From: Nematostella vectensis
Taxonomy: Eukaryota > Cnidaria > Anthozoa > Actiniaria > Edwardsiidae
Direction: 5' to 3'
DNA: 64,000 nucleotides
Assembly (NCBI RefSeq): GCF_932526225.1
Contig: NC_064034.1
Span: 10,862,887 to 10,926,886, forward strand
Positions 28,901 to 43,900 of this stretch are shown here, piece after piece. Within the stretch, counting starts at the first letter, position 1; each line of letters begins with the position of its first letter. A program made the position numbers and the translations under genes. The notes beneath the pieces were generated by a model. The model searched no databases. It was not told the origin of the DNA and saw only the letters and a list, made by a program, of their open reading frames with translations.

Positions 28901-31900
28901 TAATTCATTTAGGGCACATGTTTTCTACCATGTGTATATCTTAATTGATAAGGAATTCTTCAAAATTCTGATATTCAAGTTATTTCCGAATTGTTCTATT
29001 GATAAGTTACCTCCAGCGCATGGTTCATTGCATTGACTGCTGTTCACAACCTTCCAGAGGAATGCCGTTTCGTTGGCTTGTCCGGGTGCAAAGTATTTGA
29101 TAGTGTAGCCAACATTTCCTCCACGTATGTAGACATACTAAAGACAAAAATAAAACAGAGATCACATTGTCTTAGCCTTACGCTTTATCATCATTAGTAG
29201 GATATAAGCTTTGGAGTAGGCTACCAACCATGGGCATGAGCTTGGAAGTAGGTTACCTACCATGGGTATGGTCTTGGCAGTAGGCTACCTGTCATAGGTA
29301 TGAGCTTGGCAGTAGGCTACCTACCATGGGTATGAGCTGGGCAGTAAGCTACCTACCATGGGTATGGTCTTGGCAGTAGGCTACCTACCATGGATATGGT
29401 CTTGGCAGTAGGTTACCTATCATAGGTATGAGCTTGGCAGTAGGCTACCTACCATGGGTATGAGCTGGGCAGTAGGCTACCTACCATGGGTATGGTCTTG
29501 GCAGTAGGCTACCTACCATGGGCATGGTCTTGGCAGTAGGCTACCTACCATGGGTATGGTCTTGGCAGTAGGCTACCTACCATGGGCATGGTCTTGGCAG
29601 TAGAATACCTACCATGGGTATGAGCTTGGCAGTAGGCTACCTACCATGGGTATGGTCTTGGCAGTAAGCTACCTACCATGGGCATGGTCTTGGCAGTAGG
29701 CTACCTACCATGGGTATGAGCTTGGCAGTAGGCTACCTACCATGGGTATGGTCTTGGCAGTAGGCTACCTACCATGGGTATGAGCTGGGCAGTAGGCTAC
29801 CTATCATAGGTATAGGCTTGGCAGTAGGTTACCTACCATGGGTATGGTCTTGGCAGTAGGCTACCTACCATGGGTATGAGCTTGGCAGTAGGTTACCTAC
29901 CATGGGTATGGGCTTGGCAGTAGGTTACCTGCCATGGGTATGGTCTTGGCAGTAGGCTACCTACCATGGGTATGAGCTTGGCAGTAGGCTACCTATCATG
30001 GGCATGGTCTTGGCAGTAGGTTACCTACCATGGGTATGGTCTTGGCAGTAGGCTACCTGCCATGGGTATGGTCTTGGTAGTAGGCTACCTACCATGGGTA
30101 TGGGCTTGGCAGTAGGCTACCTACCATGGGTATGGTCTTGGCAGTAGGCTACCTACCATGGGTATGAGCTTGGCAGTAGGCTACCTACCATGGGTATGAG
30201 CTTGGCAGTAGGCTACCTGTCATGGGTATGGTCTTGGCAGTAGGCTACCTACCATGGGCATGGTCTTGGCAGTAGGCTACCTACCATGGGTATGAGCTTG
30301 GCAGTAGGCTACCTACCATGGGCATGGTCTTGGCAGTAGAATACCTACCATGGGTATGGTCTTGGCAGTAGGCTACCTACCATGGGTATGAGCTTGGCAG
30401 TAGGCTACCTACCATGGGTATGGTCTTGGCAGTAGGCTACCTACCATGGGTATGGTCTTGGCAGTAGGCTACCTACCATGGGTATGAGCTTGGCAGTAGG
30501 CTACCTACAATGGGTATGAGCTTGGCAGTAGGCTACCTACCATGGGTATGGTCTTGGCAGTAGGCTACCTACCATGGGCATGGTCTTGGCAGTAGGCTAC
30601 CTACCATGGGTATGGTCTTGGCAGTAGGCTACCTACCATGGGCATGGTCTTGGCAGTAGAATACCTACCATGGGTATGAGCTTGGCAGTAGGCTACCTAC
30701 CATGGGTATGGTCTTGGCAGTAAGCTACCTACCATGGGCATGGTCTTGGCAGTAGGCTACCTACCATGGGTATGAGCTTGGCAGTAGGCTACCTACCATG
30801 GGTATGGTCTTGGCAGTAGGCTACCTACCATGGGTATGAGCTTGGCAGTAGGCTACCTACCATGGGTATGGTCTTGGCAGTAGGAAACCTACCATGGGTA
30901 TGGTCTTGGCAGTAGGCTACCTACCATGGGCATGGTCTTGGCAGTAGGCTACCTACCATGGGTATGGTCTTGGCAGTAGGCTACCTACCATGGGTATGGT
31001 CTTGGCAGTAGGCTACCTACCATGGGTATTTGCTTGGCAGTAGGCTACCTACCATGGGTACGAGCTTAGCTGTGGTGGGTCCTCGGATGAACATCTCCTC
31101 AGCGTACAAAAGAATACCGATCTTATACCGGATCAAGGAGCCCGCCGCAAAACGGGTAGACGTCAGCGGTCGGTCAGGAAAAATCAGAGAATTGTTTTCT
31201 GCAGGATACAGCTTTAGATCTACAAAGATACAAGTGTGTACATGATGAAAAAGGATTTCTATATAAAAAATATGTAAGGGGTCAGAAACAAGATCAATCT
31301 TTGATTTGCGGTGAATTTTATCGGAACTCCAAATCCTAAAATTCCTGCCCTTTGTCCTTGTAATAGAACACTACCCTACAGCCTATAAATTAATTTTATT
31401 TTATTTATTTATTTTATTCCAATAGCTTCGCAGGTTACGCAGAAATACACAATAAATACATCAATAGAGATAAATTAATGACAGCAACAGGACAAGACAT
31501 ACGGTAGGGACACCATGATCCATAATCCTACACCTAAAACCTGCCGTAGAATTTTAATATACCATATGGAAAATAAAGATGCTGCGTATTTAGGGCCAGA
31601 GGGAATTGGTTTTGTATGAGCAAAAAAGTGAGTGCAATGACAGCAAATTGCATCCCCCTTCCCCCGATTGTCATTGAGTCGAGCCACCCCCCTCCCCACT
31701 AACCATCAGCGAAAATCTAGACCCGCCACTAAATGGAAGTGCAAACTTACTGACGAGATTCATGGTAGCTCTGTCTTCTGATATCAAGCAGTTAGCAGTT
31801 CCTACAGGTAAAGTCATCATCGGCAATGCGTTACCTGGACCTGAGCATAAAATGTAGGGTACGTATTTGACTAGTGTTATTCTGGGTGACTCACACATTG

Positions 31901-34900
31901 AGAGCTTGTAAGGCCCTGGATGTCTCACACACCAAGAGCTAGTATTACCCTGAAAGAATTACACACCAAGAGCTAGTATTACCCTGAAAGAATTACACAC
32001 CAAGAGCTAGTATTACCATGAGTGACTCGCGCAGCAGAGCCTAGTAAGAATATTGTCCTTGGTGACAAAGACGAGGAATTAGACCAATTACAGTAAGAAT
32101 GCTGAAGAGATGTTGATCATAGTGACGATGGTGGTAATGGTGATAAAGACTACGATAATGATAATGATGAAAAGCATAATGTTGGAATTGATGACGTTGA
32201 TGGTGAAGAGGATGATAATAATGATTAGATGATAACGATGCATATATGATAATGGGTGGATAACCTGTGTGATAAGGTCACTTACCAAAGTGCCACCACG
32301 GTTTTGTAAACTTGGCTTCCTTGTGGACACAAGACGAGCCATTTCCGAGACACCTGCCGCATCTATCCTTTATGCTCCCGGAACCAATCAAATCATCACA
32401 TCCGACAGCCTGCCAATATTCCAATCAATGTGTAGTTCCAGAAAATATCCATACCTCCCCCATGGAGGGGATTGGAAATTTCGGAGGGGTGGGGGGTTCA
32501 ACGCCCAGAAATTTCCAAAGGGGAGGGGGGGATATTCCCTTTTTCCTTGACAGTTACAGTATTTATTTTTTTCCATGGGGTTGGAAAATTCCAGAGGGGT
32601 GGGGTATGGATATTTTCTGGGACTACACAATCCTTTTTAGTACCAACCAATCAAACACAGGAAAGGGTTATCAAAATTTTAATCCATCATAGAGTCAGTC
32701 TCAACCAGTCAGTAAGATCTTAAAAAGGGGACCTTAAAATGCAGAAGGCGATAAGAGGACGACGCCAAATGCACTTGCGATGCGCTGTTTTACCCAACGC
32801 GTTAAAGAAGTCATGTGGAAGAAATTCGATTTCGAGCTACCAGGATCTTAAAAATACCACTCACCACTCGCTCGCCCGCAATACAGATGTCCCGGATGTC
32901 AGGGTCGTCCTCGTCGTAACGTGTCCCATCAGCCACTTGACCCTCGCGAACAGCCGACGAGCCCTCTCGACACCACAGGGAACAGCGGTCAGGAGCTGAC
33001 ACAAAACGGCTATATGGTTAAAGTGATCGATTTGTAGTAAGCTAATAGGTACTAATTGTTGTGTTTGATCGTGTAGTTAGCCAGTACTCGATGGGTACTA
33101 ACTGCTGTAGGTTGGTCTATGCTTAGTAAACTAGTACAAGGCCGTAGCAGGGGGCGGGGCACTAGGGGCACGTGCCCCCAATATTTTCAAAATTTTGAAG
33201 GAAATAACCAGTATGGGCATGGCTGTGCCCCTCGATATTTTTCTTAATGTTTCCGTATTGTGCCCCTTAAATATTGAAGCCTGCTACGGCACTGAGTACT
33301 CGATAGGTACTTACTGTTGTAGTAGTTGGTATATACTGAGTTAATCGCAACACACTGAGTTTTTCTGTACGATTCAGTCCCTGGTGGACAGTCCTAGAAC
33401 AACAAGTTAAAAAAATGATATATGTAAGGTATTTCAGATGTTTAGTGAGTGTCGTATTACAAAGTGCTTCAGGTCTGACGAAGTGTGTCAAGTATAACAC
33501 ACTATATACAGTGTGTCACTGTATAACACATGCATCGGCTATTACAGGTATAAAAAATACGTCAGGTGCTTTGTGAGTCCGTCAAACATTACTTAAGGTG
33601 TAAGTAATTACAAAGTATTTTAAATATTACAAAGTGCGTCAGCTATGACAAAGAGCGCCATGTATTATAAAAAGCATCGAATATTACAATGTGCATCGGA
33701 TATATTACAGTGTGCGTTAGTTGCCAGGCATTACAAAGTGCGACAGATCTTACATTGCCCAACGGGTATGAAAAGGTGCGTTGGTACAAGGTATCCTGCA
33801 TTATAACACCTGCCTGTGCATTGCAGATTCGCCACTTCCCCTTTGGCGATCCTGGGCAGTCTTTACCTCCATATTGTGGCCTAAAAATGAAGTTTAATAT
33901 ATATTAAGTTTTATATTTGGAAGGAAAGGAAAAGTAACGATCAACAGTGGCTTGTCTAGGGGGTCCAGGAGAGGGAATCCCTACTCTCAGAGGTGTAATA
34001 TAGTTGTGCTTACACTTACAGAAGTGCTTCCTTCCCAAGCCCCTCCCCTCGAAAAATCCTTGAGCCAACCCTGGAATGGACCACATGTCTGAACAATGTT
34101 CGGCCTTAAGGTTAAGTTACACAAGCCCTAATGGCCTCCTCATAATAAATTCGTGTCGTTTCTAATAATCCCGCTTTCTTTTCTCTGCTCCGAATAGACT
34201 ATAACACCTTACTTGGGGTTATCGCAGCGTCTTGATCGATGTCGCACTCCGCCTCCGCATGTCCTGGAACACGTGCTGTAATCTCCCCAGGCCCCCCAGG
34301 CACCATCCACGGCCATGGGGTAGCTGTCACCAACATCTTCGCAGTGACCGCTAATACACCACTATTCAAGAAAATTTAAAAAAATAAATTTCTTTTAAGA
34401 TATGATTGATAATGTTTAAACTATATAAATGAAAAACCAAGCTTATAAGATGACAAAGTAAATTTGTTTACTAGAAAGAATACGGCTCTATGCAGCTCCG
34501 TACCTTTCGGTGTCCACATGGCGTCCCATCCACAGGGGGCATTCCACGCGTGTTGACACACGAGCTGCCGCGCATACAGAACAGCGTGCCGCAGTTACCC
34601 TTAGAACAGATAAAGCAATAAACAAGTAAGAGTTATGACATGAGTTGGTACAGAACAACGTACATGATTCCAGCCTAGCCCCAGGCGTTCTTTCTGGGTT
34701 TCCTAAGGTTGGGTTTCCTGTGGATGGTAAGAATTGTGACGTCACAGGTGGGTGAGCTCGTCCCAGCCCCCAGGCTTCCTCACGATTCATCTCCGAACCA
34801 AACCCGGTAAGAACTCCTGGGACTAGGCTGACATGATGCATGTTAAAACAGCTATCATAAGAATGAGGTGAAAACAGCGCACCATTCTTGACTTGAATTC

Positions 34901-37900
34901 TATAAGAAACAATAGGTAAAAAACTTTGAAAAAGCAATTTTAATAGCAGCCCCCCGTAGTTGGCTATAGTTTCACCAGCCAATCGGTAGTAGCTTATCCA
35001 TTCTGGTATCCGTACCGTGGTTACAGAGCAGAGTTTGTACTCCTGGCCATACACAATCCTGCACTGCTCGTCCCCATCGAATTCGTGTCCCGGCGGAAGA
35101 CTGGGTAGAGTGATGTTAGTAGGAGGCCGGTTATCGTAACACTTAACACGACTAGAGGGAATGATAAAAATCTGAATCAGTACCATTAAAACCTGAATTA
35201 CTTCTTACTCTGAATAACATTCGAACGAGCGACGAAAGTCGCGTCTTTTCAATCTGCCTATTATTAATCCCATAAGGGACAGGAGGTTTCTTATTCCGCC
35301 GAACGCGCAACGAACGAACGCGTCTTTTCACTGGCCTATTACGAGAACCATAAGGTACAAAATTGTTTCTACCCCGCCGGACATTCGAACGCCTGACAAA
35401 CGAACGCGTCTTTTCACTGGCCTATTACGAGAACCATAAGGTACAAAAGTGTTTCTACCCCGCCGGACATTCGAACGCCTGTCAAACGAACACGTCTTTG
35501 CACTCGGCCTATTACGAGAACCATAAGGTACAAAATTGTTTCTACCCCGCCGGACATTCGAACGCCTGACAAACGAACACGTCTTTGCACTCGGCCTATT
35601 ACGAGAACCATAAGGTACAAAAGTGTTTCTACCCCGCCGGACATTCGAACGCCTGACAAACAAACACGTCTTTTCACTCGGCCTATTATTAGTACTATTA
35701 CAATTAGTACTGGTACAAGAAGGTTTTTTACTCCGCCGAACGCGAACAAGATCAGTCAGCCTTTTAATCAATAAAGGCTTGGGTTTGACTAATCATAGAC
35801 AGCCTTGGTGCTGAGTTAGATCATGGTGAATGGACCCCGATCGGAGCGGTTTGTTACAATAATGTGAATAACGGTCAATGGAAGTGTCACGCAAGAAGTG
35901 TCACGCAAGATTGCAACTTATCCTTCAACATACCTGAATACTTCCATCAGGGTTTTCCTACTGCAAGCAGACCACTTGAAGGCAGTAGCGCCCGTTGATT
36001 GGCCAGCGCTCATGATATGGCCATTAGAGCATGTGCCGAAGTCGTGGTCGACACCAAAGCTAATAAAAAAATTACAGCAATAGAAATTTATGAGTCAAAT
36101 TACATATAAGATTATTTTTTACTCTATTACAGGGGACGGAATACTTTGCTTTGCAAAAATAATATTCTGATTCGAGCTCGAAAGGGCACTCTTGAGTAAC
36201 TACATCCACAAAAACGCCTAAGAAATCGTGTAATTCAAATAGCGAAAGCTAGGCACAAGAGCTATTGTAAAATCAGGCCTTACTTACTTGTGAGCCACCT
36301 CGTGAGCGACAGAAAACGCAGTAGCCAGTCCGTAAGCGTCGTTGACACTTGCTCCTAAGCTGCTACTGCAGGGCGAGCCGAAGTATGCGAGACCTGAACA
36401 AATTGTTAAACAAATGGTATTTTATATACTGAAGTAGGAATGGAACAAAACAGAGCGCGCATTAATATTTATACGCAACGTGAAGATAGACAGCAGGCGC
36501 CTACATGAAACATGTTGCATCTACAATACATGAGCGACTCACAGACAGCGCGCATCTACATACAACACGTGAACGACTCATAGACGGCGCGCATCTACAT
36601 ACAACACGTGAACGACTCACAGACAGCGCGCATCTACACGAATCACGTAAACGACTCACAGACAGCGCGCATCTACACGAATCACGTGAACGACTCACAG
36701 ACAGCGCGCATCTACACGCAACACGTGAACGACTCACAGACAGCGCGCATCTACACGCAACACGTGAATGTCCTCACAGGCAGCGCGCAGCTACACGAAT
36801 CACGTGAACGACTCACAGACAGCTCGCATCTACACGCAACACGTGAACGACTCACAGAGAGCGCGCATCTATACGCAACACGTGAACGACTTATAGACGG
36901 CGCGCATCTACATACAACACGTGAACGACTCAAAGACAGCGCGCATCTACACGAATCACATGAACGACTCACAGACAGCGTGCATTTACACGCAATACGT
37001 GAACGACTCAAAGAAAGCGCGCATCTACACGAATCACGTGAACGACTCACAGACAGCTCGCATCTACACGCAACACGTGAACGACTCACAGACAGCGCGC
37101 ATCTATACGCAACACGTGAACGACTCATAGACGGCGCATATCTACATACAACACGTGAACGACTCACAGACAGCGCACACCTTCACACAGCACGTGAATG
37201 ACTCACAGACAGTGCGCATCTACACGCAACACGTGAATGATTCACTGACATCGCAGATCTACAAGCAACACGTTAATGATTCACTGACATTGCGCACATC
37301 TAAACGCAGCATGTGAACGGCTCACAGACAGTGCGCATCTACAACACGTGAGCGACTCACAGACAGTGCGCATCTACATACAACACGTGAACGACTCACA
37401 GAACGCGCGCACCTGCAACACGTGAGCGACTCACAGAAAGCGCACATCTTCAACATGTGAGCGACTCACAAACAGCGCGCATCTACACGCAACACGTGAA
37501 CGACTCACAGACAGCGCGCATCTACACGCAACACGTGAACGACTCACAGACAGCGCACACCTTAACACAGCACGTGATTGACTCACAGACAGCGCGCATC
37601 TACACGCAACACTTGAATGATTCACTGACATCGCATATCTACACGCAACACGTTAATGATTCACTGACATTGCGCACATCTAAACGAAGCATGTGAACGA
37701 CTCACAGACAGTGCGCATCTACAACACGTGAGCGACTCACAGACAGTGCGCATCTACAACACGTGAGCGACTCACAGACAGCGCGCATTTACACGCAGCA
37801 CGTTAGCGACTCACAGAAACGCGCATCTACACGAATCACGTGAACGACTCACAGACAGCTGGCATCTACACGCAACACGTGAACGACTCACAGACAGCGC

Positions 37901-40900
37901 GCATCTATACGCAACACGTGAACGACTCATAGACGGCGCGCATCTACATACAACACGTGAACGACTCAAAGACAGCGCGCATCTACACGAATCACATGAA
38001 CGACTCACAGACAGCGTGCATCTACACGCAATACGTGAACGACTCAAAGAAAGCGCGCAACTACACGCAACACGTGAACGACTGACAGACAACGCGCATC
38101 TACACGCAACACGTGAACGACTTACAGACAGCGCGCATCTACATCATGTGAGCGACTCAGAGACAGCGCGCACCTACACGCAACACGTGAACGACTCACA
38201 GACAGCGCACACCTTCACACAGCAGGTGAATGACTCACAGCCAGCGCGCATCTACACGCAACACGTGAATGATCCACTGACATCGCATATCTACAAGCAA
38301 CACGTTAATGATTCACTGACATTGCGCACACCTAAACGCAGCATGTGAACGACTCACAGACAGTGCGCATCTACAACACGTGAGCGACTTACAGACAGTG
38401 CGCATCTACAACATGTGAGCGACTCACAGACAGTGCGCATCTACAACACGTGAGCGACTCACAGACAGTGCGCATCTACAACACGTGAGCGACTCACAGA
38501 CAGCGCGCATTTACACGCAGCACGTTAGCGACTCACAGAAACGCGCATCTACACGAATCACGTGAACGACTCACAGACAGCTCGCATCTACACGCAACAC
38601 GTGAACGACTCACAGACAGCGCGCAACTATACGCAACACGTGAACGACTCATAGACGGCGCATATCTACATACAACACGTGAACGACTCAAAGACAGCGC
38701 GCATCTACACGAATCACATGAACGACTCACAGACAGCGTGCATCTACACGCAAAACGTGAACGACTCAAAGAAAGCGCGCAACTACACGCAACACGTGAA
38801 CGACTGACAGACAACGCGCATCTACAACAACACGTGAACGACTCACAGACAGCGCGCATCTACATCACGTGAGCGACTCAGAGACAGCGCGCATCTACAC
38901 GCAACACGTGAACGACTCACAGACAGCGCACACCTTCACACAGCAGGTGAATGACTCACAGCCAGCGCGCATCTACACGCAACACGTGAATGATCCACTG
39001 ACATCGCATATCTACAAGCAACACGTTAATGATTCACTGACATTGCGCACACCTAAACGCAGCATGTGAACGACTCACAGACAGTGCGCATCTACAACAC
39101 GTGAGCGACTTACAGACAGTGCGCATCTACAACATGTGAGCGACTCACAGACAGTGCGCATCTACAACACGTGAGCGACTCACAGACAGTGCGCATCTAC
39201 AACACGTGAGCGACTCACAGACAGCGCGCATTTACACGCAGCACGTTAGCGACTCACAGAAACGCGCATCTACACGAATCACGTGAACGACTCACAGACA
39301 GCTCGCATCTACACGCAACACGTGAACGACTCACAGACAGCGCGCATCTATACGCAACACGTGAACGACTCATAGACGGCGCATATCTACATACAACACG
39401 TGAACGACTCAAAGACAGCGCGCATCTACACGAATCACATGAACGACTCACAGACAGCGTGCATCTACACGCAAAACGTGAACGACTCAAAGAAAGCGCG
39501 CAACTACACGCAACACGTGAACGACTGACAGACAACGCGCATCTACAACAACACGTGAACGACTCACAGACAGCGCGCATCTACATCACGTGAGCGACTC
39601 AGAGACAGCGCGCATCTACACGCAACACGTGAACGACTCACAGACAGCGCACACCTTCACACAGCACGTGAATGACTCACAGACAGTGCGCATCTACACG
39701 CAACACGTGAATGATTCACTGACATCGCAGATCTACAAGCAACACGTTAATGATTCACTGACATTGCGCACATCTAAACGCAGCATGTGAACGACTCACA
39801 GACAGTGCGCATCTACAACACGTGAGCGACTCACAGACAGTGCGCATCTACAACACGTGAGCGACTCACAGACAGCGCGCATTTACACGCAGCACGTTAG
39901 CGACTCACAGAGAACGCGCATCTACACGCAACACGAGAGAGACTCACAGACAGTGGGCATCTACACGCAGCACGTGAGGCACTCGCAGACAGGTCGCATC
40001 TACAACACGTGAGCGACTCACAGACAGCGCGCATCTACACACAACACGTGAGCGACTCACAGACAGCGCGCATCTACGCGCAGCACGTGAATGACTCACA
40101 GACAGTGCGTACCTACACGCAACACGCGAGAGACTCACAGACAGCGCGTACCTACATGCAACACGTGAACGGCTCAAGGACAGCGCGCATCTACACGCAA
40201 CACGTGAACGACTCAAAAACAGCGCGCATCTACAAGCAGCACGTGAACGACTCACAGACAGCGCGCACCTTCACGTAACACGTGAACGACTCACAGACAC
40301 ATCACAACGCATCTACAACATGTGGGCGACTTACAAACAGCGCGCATCTACACGCAACACGTGAAGCACTTAATGACAGCGTGAACCAACATGCAACGGG
40401 TGGACAACTCACAGACAGCGTGAATCTACACGCAACACGTGAAGAACTCACAAACAGCGGGCAGCAACACGTCAACGGCGAGAACGGCTCACAGACAGCG
40501 CACATATTAATCAAACACGCAAACGTGAACGTTCCCGACAGGGCGGGACATCTATGCGCAAGCTACCAAATAAATCAGACGCTTTTGTACAAATTATTTG
40601 ATACTTAACTGTTTAAATGCTATGTTTATCACTTACCATCCAATGTACATTTATTTATTCCGCATGTTTCTCTAGAACAAAATAAAAGTCAATGGTGTCG
40701 TCGAACGTTGGCATTTTATATGAGTAGGAGCTTTTGAAGCGGCCTGTATAACCGTAAGCCTACACTAAACAAACGTCTGTGAGGAAATGCCTTTATGAGG
40801 TACTGTGGGTATCCTTACTCGTTGGTATCAGTATCACTAAAGGCTTCTAACTGGGACGCAAGTTTAACTTTTTGCGCTTGTCTTACCGATTCTTACTTGT

Positions 40901-43900
40901 GTTGCGCTTGCATTTTTTCTTGCGTCCTAAATAGAACCAACCTTTGTGAATGCTAAAGCGATGTGTCAAGCTGTATCATTACCTCGTAAGCATTACGGCA
41001 TTATCAAAGTGCTCCGCAGACCCTTCCGGAGTGTTGACCGTCTGGAACCATTTGCTGAACACGTGCAAGTATCGGGAGGCTGAGTCGATCTTGTTCTTCA
41101 CGATATCAAGCGCAGGCTGGTGATATGACGTGATAAGTTATAACTACACAAGATGAACGGCTATGCTTAATCTAGCATGCTAGCCGGCTTCATCCGGGGT
41201 TACACGAAATTGTTTTGTTTTCGAATTTTCGAAATCTTGTGACGCGTGCGACGCGCATCCTCGCCGCACCTCGGTCTTCGTGCGCACCACAGGATTCCAG
41301 ATATTCGAAAAAAAAAAACCTTTTTCGAATAACCCCGAGTGAGGGCCAACCAACAGGCAAGGCTGGATCTAGAAATGTTGCGGGGAGAGTTGGGCGATAG
41401 CTCGGGCTTCGTCTCCAAAGCAATAGGGGGAAACAGGATTCCAACCCAGCCTAAAATCTGTGCTCTCTACATACGGATAAGGATGTTGAGCCGGATTACC
41501 CATCTCTCAACGCAAATCATTATCCTGTATTGGGGACGTAAAAGAATTTCTGAGGATGCTTCCTGTACCACACTACGCACACTCATAATTGTAAACTGCG
41601 CGGAACAGTCCGTATCTATCTCTGGCGAGAAAAGTCAGTCACATGTGAAGCGCATTGGATCATTGTCTCGCGATGACATTTACACATGTTTTCAATGGGA
41701 CCATTTTGTTTTTTTTTTGTGTAGGACAAGGGATACGCTGTGAGCTGAAGCAAGCTTCCTCTTTTTTCTTTGATGCATTTACACTCCGGTGGGCATCAAC
41801 GGCCTAATAGACAACTTAGACAACGATAACCCTCTTACCAGATTTGACTCGATAAGGAAGACTTTGGTCAAGCAGAACACAAGAGGGAACCCAACAGATT
41901 TGTCTGCGTACAATCGATTCGCCTGTATAAAGAGTAAAATGTTACGTTTTGAAAATACTATTAAAAAATACCATGGTGATAAGACCGCAACCTGCTACAT
42001 TTTTTTCACTCATGATAAAAATGTTTAGGGTGTTCTTGTTTTTAAGTGTATATAAAAATAAGAATAAAACTTTAAAACCCAATTAAGTATAAGAAGAGAA
42101 TTACACAAATGATCTATAACAACTTGAAAGGTTGTTATTATGAGCACAATTTGATTCTGCATTTTAGAAGGCATCTCACTAAAAAACCATTTGCTTCTGT
42201 CTGAGCATCGATATACATGATATGTTCTTTGCATGTATTTAGAATTTGGTGAAATCTGAGGCTGGACGTTCTTATAAAAAAGGGTTCTTTTATAAAAAGT
42301 GTACCCCTTTTTATGATACTCGGATTCGCATTTAACACATTGACCCCTCAACCGGCCTGTACCGGCTTTGGGAAGTACCCACAACCCAAAAAATTCATAA
42401 ATGCAAAATAAACACAACAAGATGAAGATACTCTGGCATCAGTCTAAGGGATAAATGGTCTTGCAGATATGCATCCAACCAAGGTGTTGGCATCCACTCT
42501 TAAGCCAAATAATAGCACAGGTTCTTTGACAAATCTCAAATCGAACAAGGAGAGAAAAGCAAAATCACCCCTCTCAATAAAACGCTCAAAATACCCCACA
42601 AGGGAGGGAGATCAGCAAACACAGCTCAAGACACAAATAGATACCTTTATTCTGATCCTCCAGGTACATTTCCATGGCCTCAAAACACAATGTCCACTCC
42701 TTAAAGGCTTGCACAACCACGAATTTGTCTTTGCGTATTGCAAAGCATTCTGGGAGATCCAGGGGAAAATTCACGAGGGGAGGCCCAGTCAACACTCCTC
42801 TCCCCAAAGTCTTTTCACCCCGAAGCCAAACAAATCAATTCCAGGTCATACAGACCCAGAAAAGCAGTGTAAACAATTTTGGAATCAATTTGGTTTCAGA
42901 AAAGACAGCATCTAGGAGAGCTGTGGTGATTCATTAGAAAATTATTTTCTCATCCAGGCAAAGCCAAACAAGAAAAAATCATCATGAATCCACCTTTGCT
43001 TGCAAATATCCATAAGCAAAGCACTCAATTATGCCCCAAAAGACTTCATGATGTCCTGAGACACTCTCCCAATATGCTCATAGCTGTATTTTTGATGAAA
43101 AATACAAGCAACCATCAACTTGTGCTGGCTTCAGCACAACGACGAGGGATTAAAAGTGGGGACCGCAAAGCACTGTTAGAAAGCTTGGATACCGCTGACT
43201 AGGTGCAGCTGTGTTTGACTTTGACGGGCTGTATAAAACTCAGAATAGGGGGGGGGGGGGGGGGTATCTGTTTTCAGTCTGTTTTTTGTAAATTCAGCTC
43301 AAAAATAGCGAGGAGTCAATGGGTTAAAGGAATCGGTTAAAAAAAACTATGGTGGGCTTCACTGCCGTCGATAACTAGAAGGGGATTAGCTGACTGTTCC
43401 TGCGCCTCCCAAAAGACACGCAAGACGAAAATGACGCGCTCAACTATTATTTGGGGGCACGACGCAACAAGACTCTGACACAGCGCTACTTGACATACCA
43501 TATTAGCTATCGCCAGAACGTAGTCCATACTTTTGTCGCCATAGAAATCTGTAGTTGGTTTATCCATCGTGATCATGGCCTCGATATATTTGGTCTCACG
43601 AAGATCCCGCCGCCGTCGTGATGCGGACTTACTGATGGACACTTCATGATCTGGGGAGAGATAGAGATGTGAGACCCGGCAATCCTTGACAGGGGTACCG
43701 AGACTTGTGACAAATTTACCGATCGCCAGAATATCAAGCAAGGTAAACAGGGAGGGAAGGTACTTTCTACGAACTATGGTTTTTGTAAGTCAAGATATCA
43801 TAATGGAAATTAGATGTGGTTTAATACTCTTTTCAAAAAGGTATGAAAGAGTGCTTTTGTAGCATGTGAATTTATGAGGGAATAAACAAGTTGTGTTCGA

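Noticed and set aside
35328-35771. 147-codon basic repeat protein
   Set aside because: Product of the 87-bp array in gene A intron 10.
36500-40280. Open frames up to 197 codons reading [13 protein letters not shown]-type repeats
   Set aside because: A 39-bp unit without stops keeps frames open on both strands; the surrounding exons show this is intron.
41789-42028. 79-codon plus-strand frame
   Set aside because: Its centre is the antisense of gene A exon 6 (41839-41922), which matches gene B in length, phase and sequence.
42039-42434. 131-codon frame suspected as a transposase remnant
   Set aside because: Only a weak Cys-pair resemblance; no catalytic residues or inverted ends could be shown.
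43380-43498. Read-through of gene A exon 5 ([13 protein letters not shown]) as the next protease strand
   Set aside because: It vaguely fits the family, but the real 84-nt exon 6 was found at 41839-41922, homologous to gene B.
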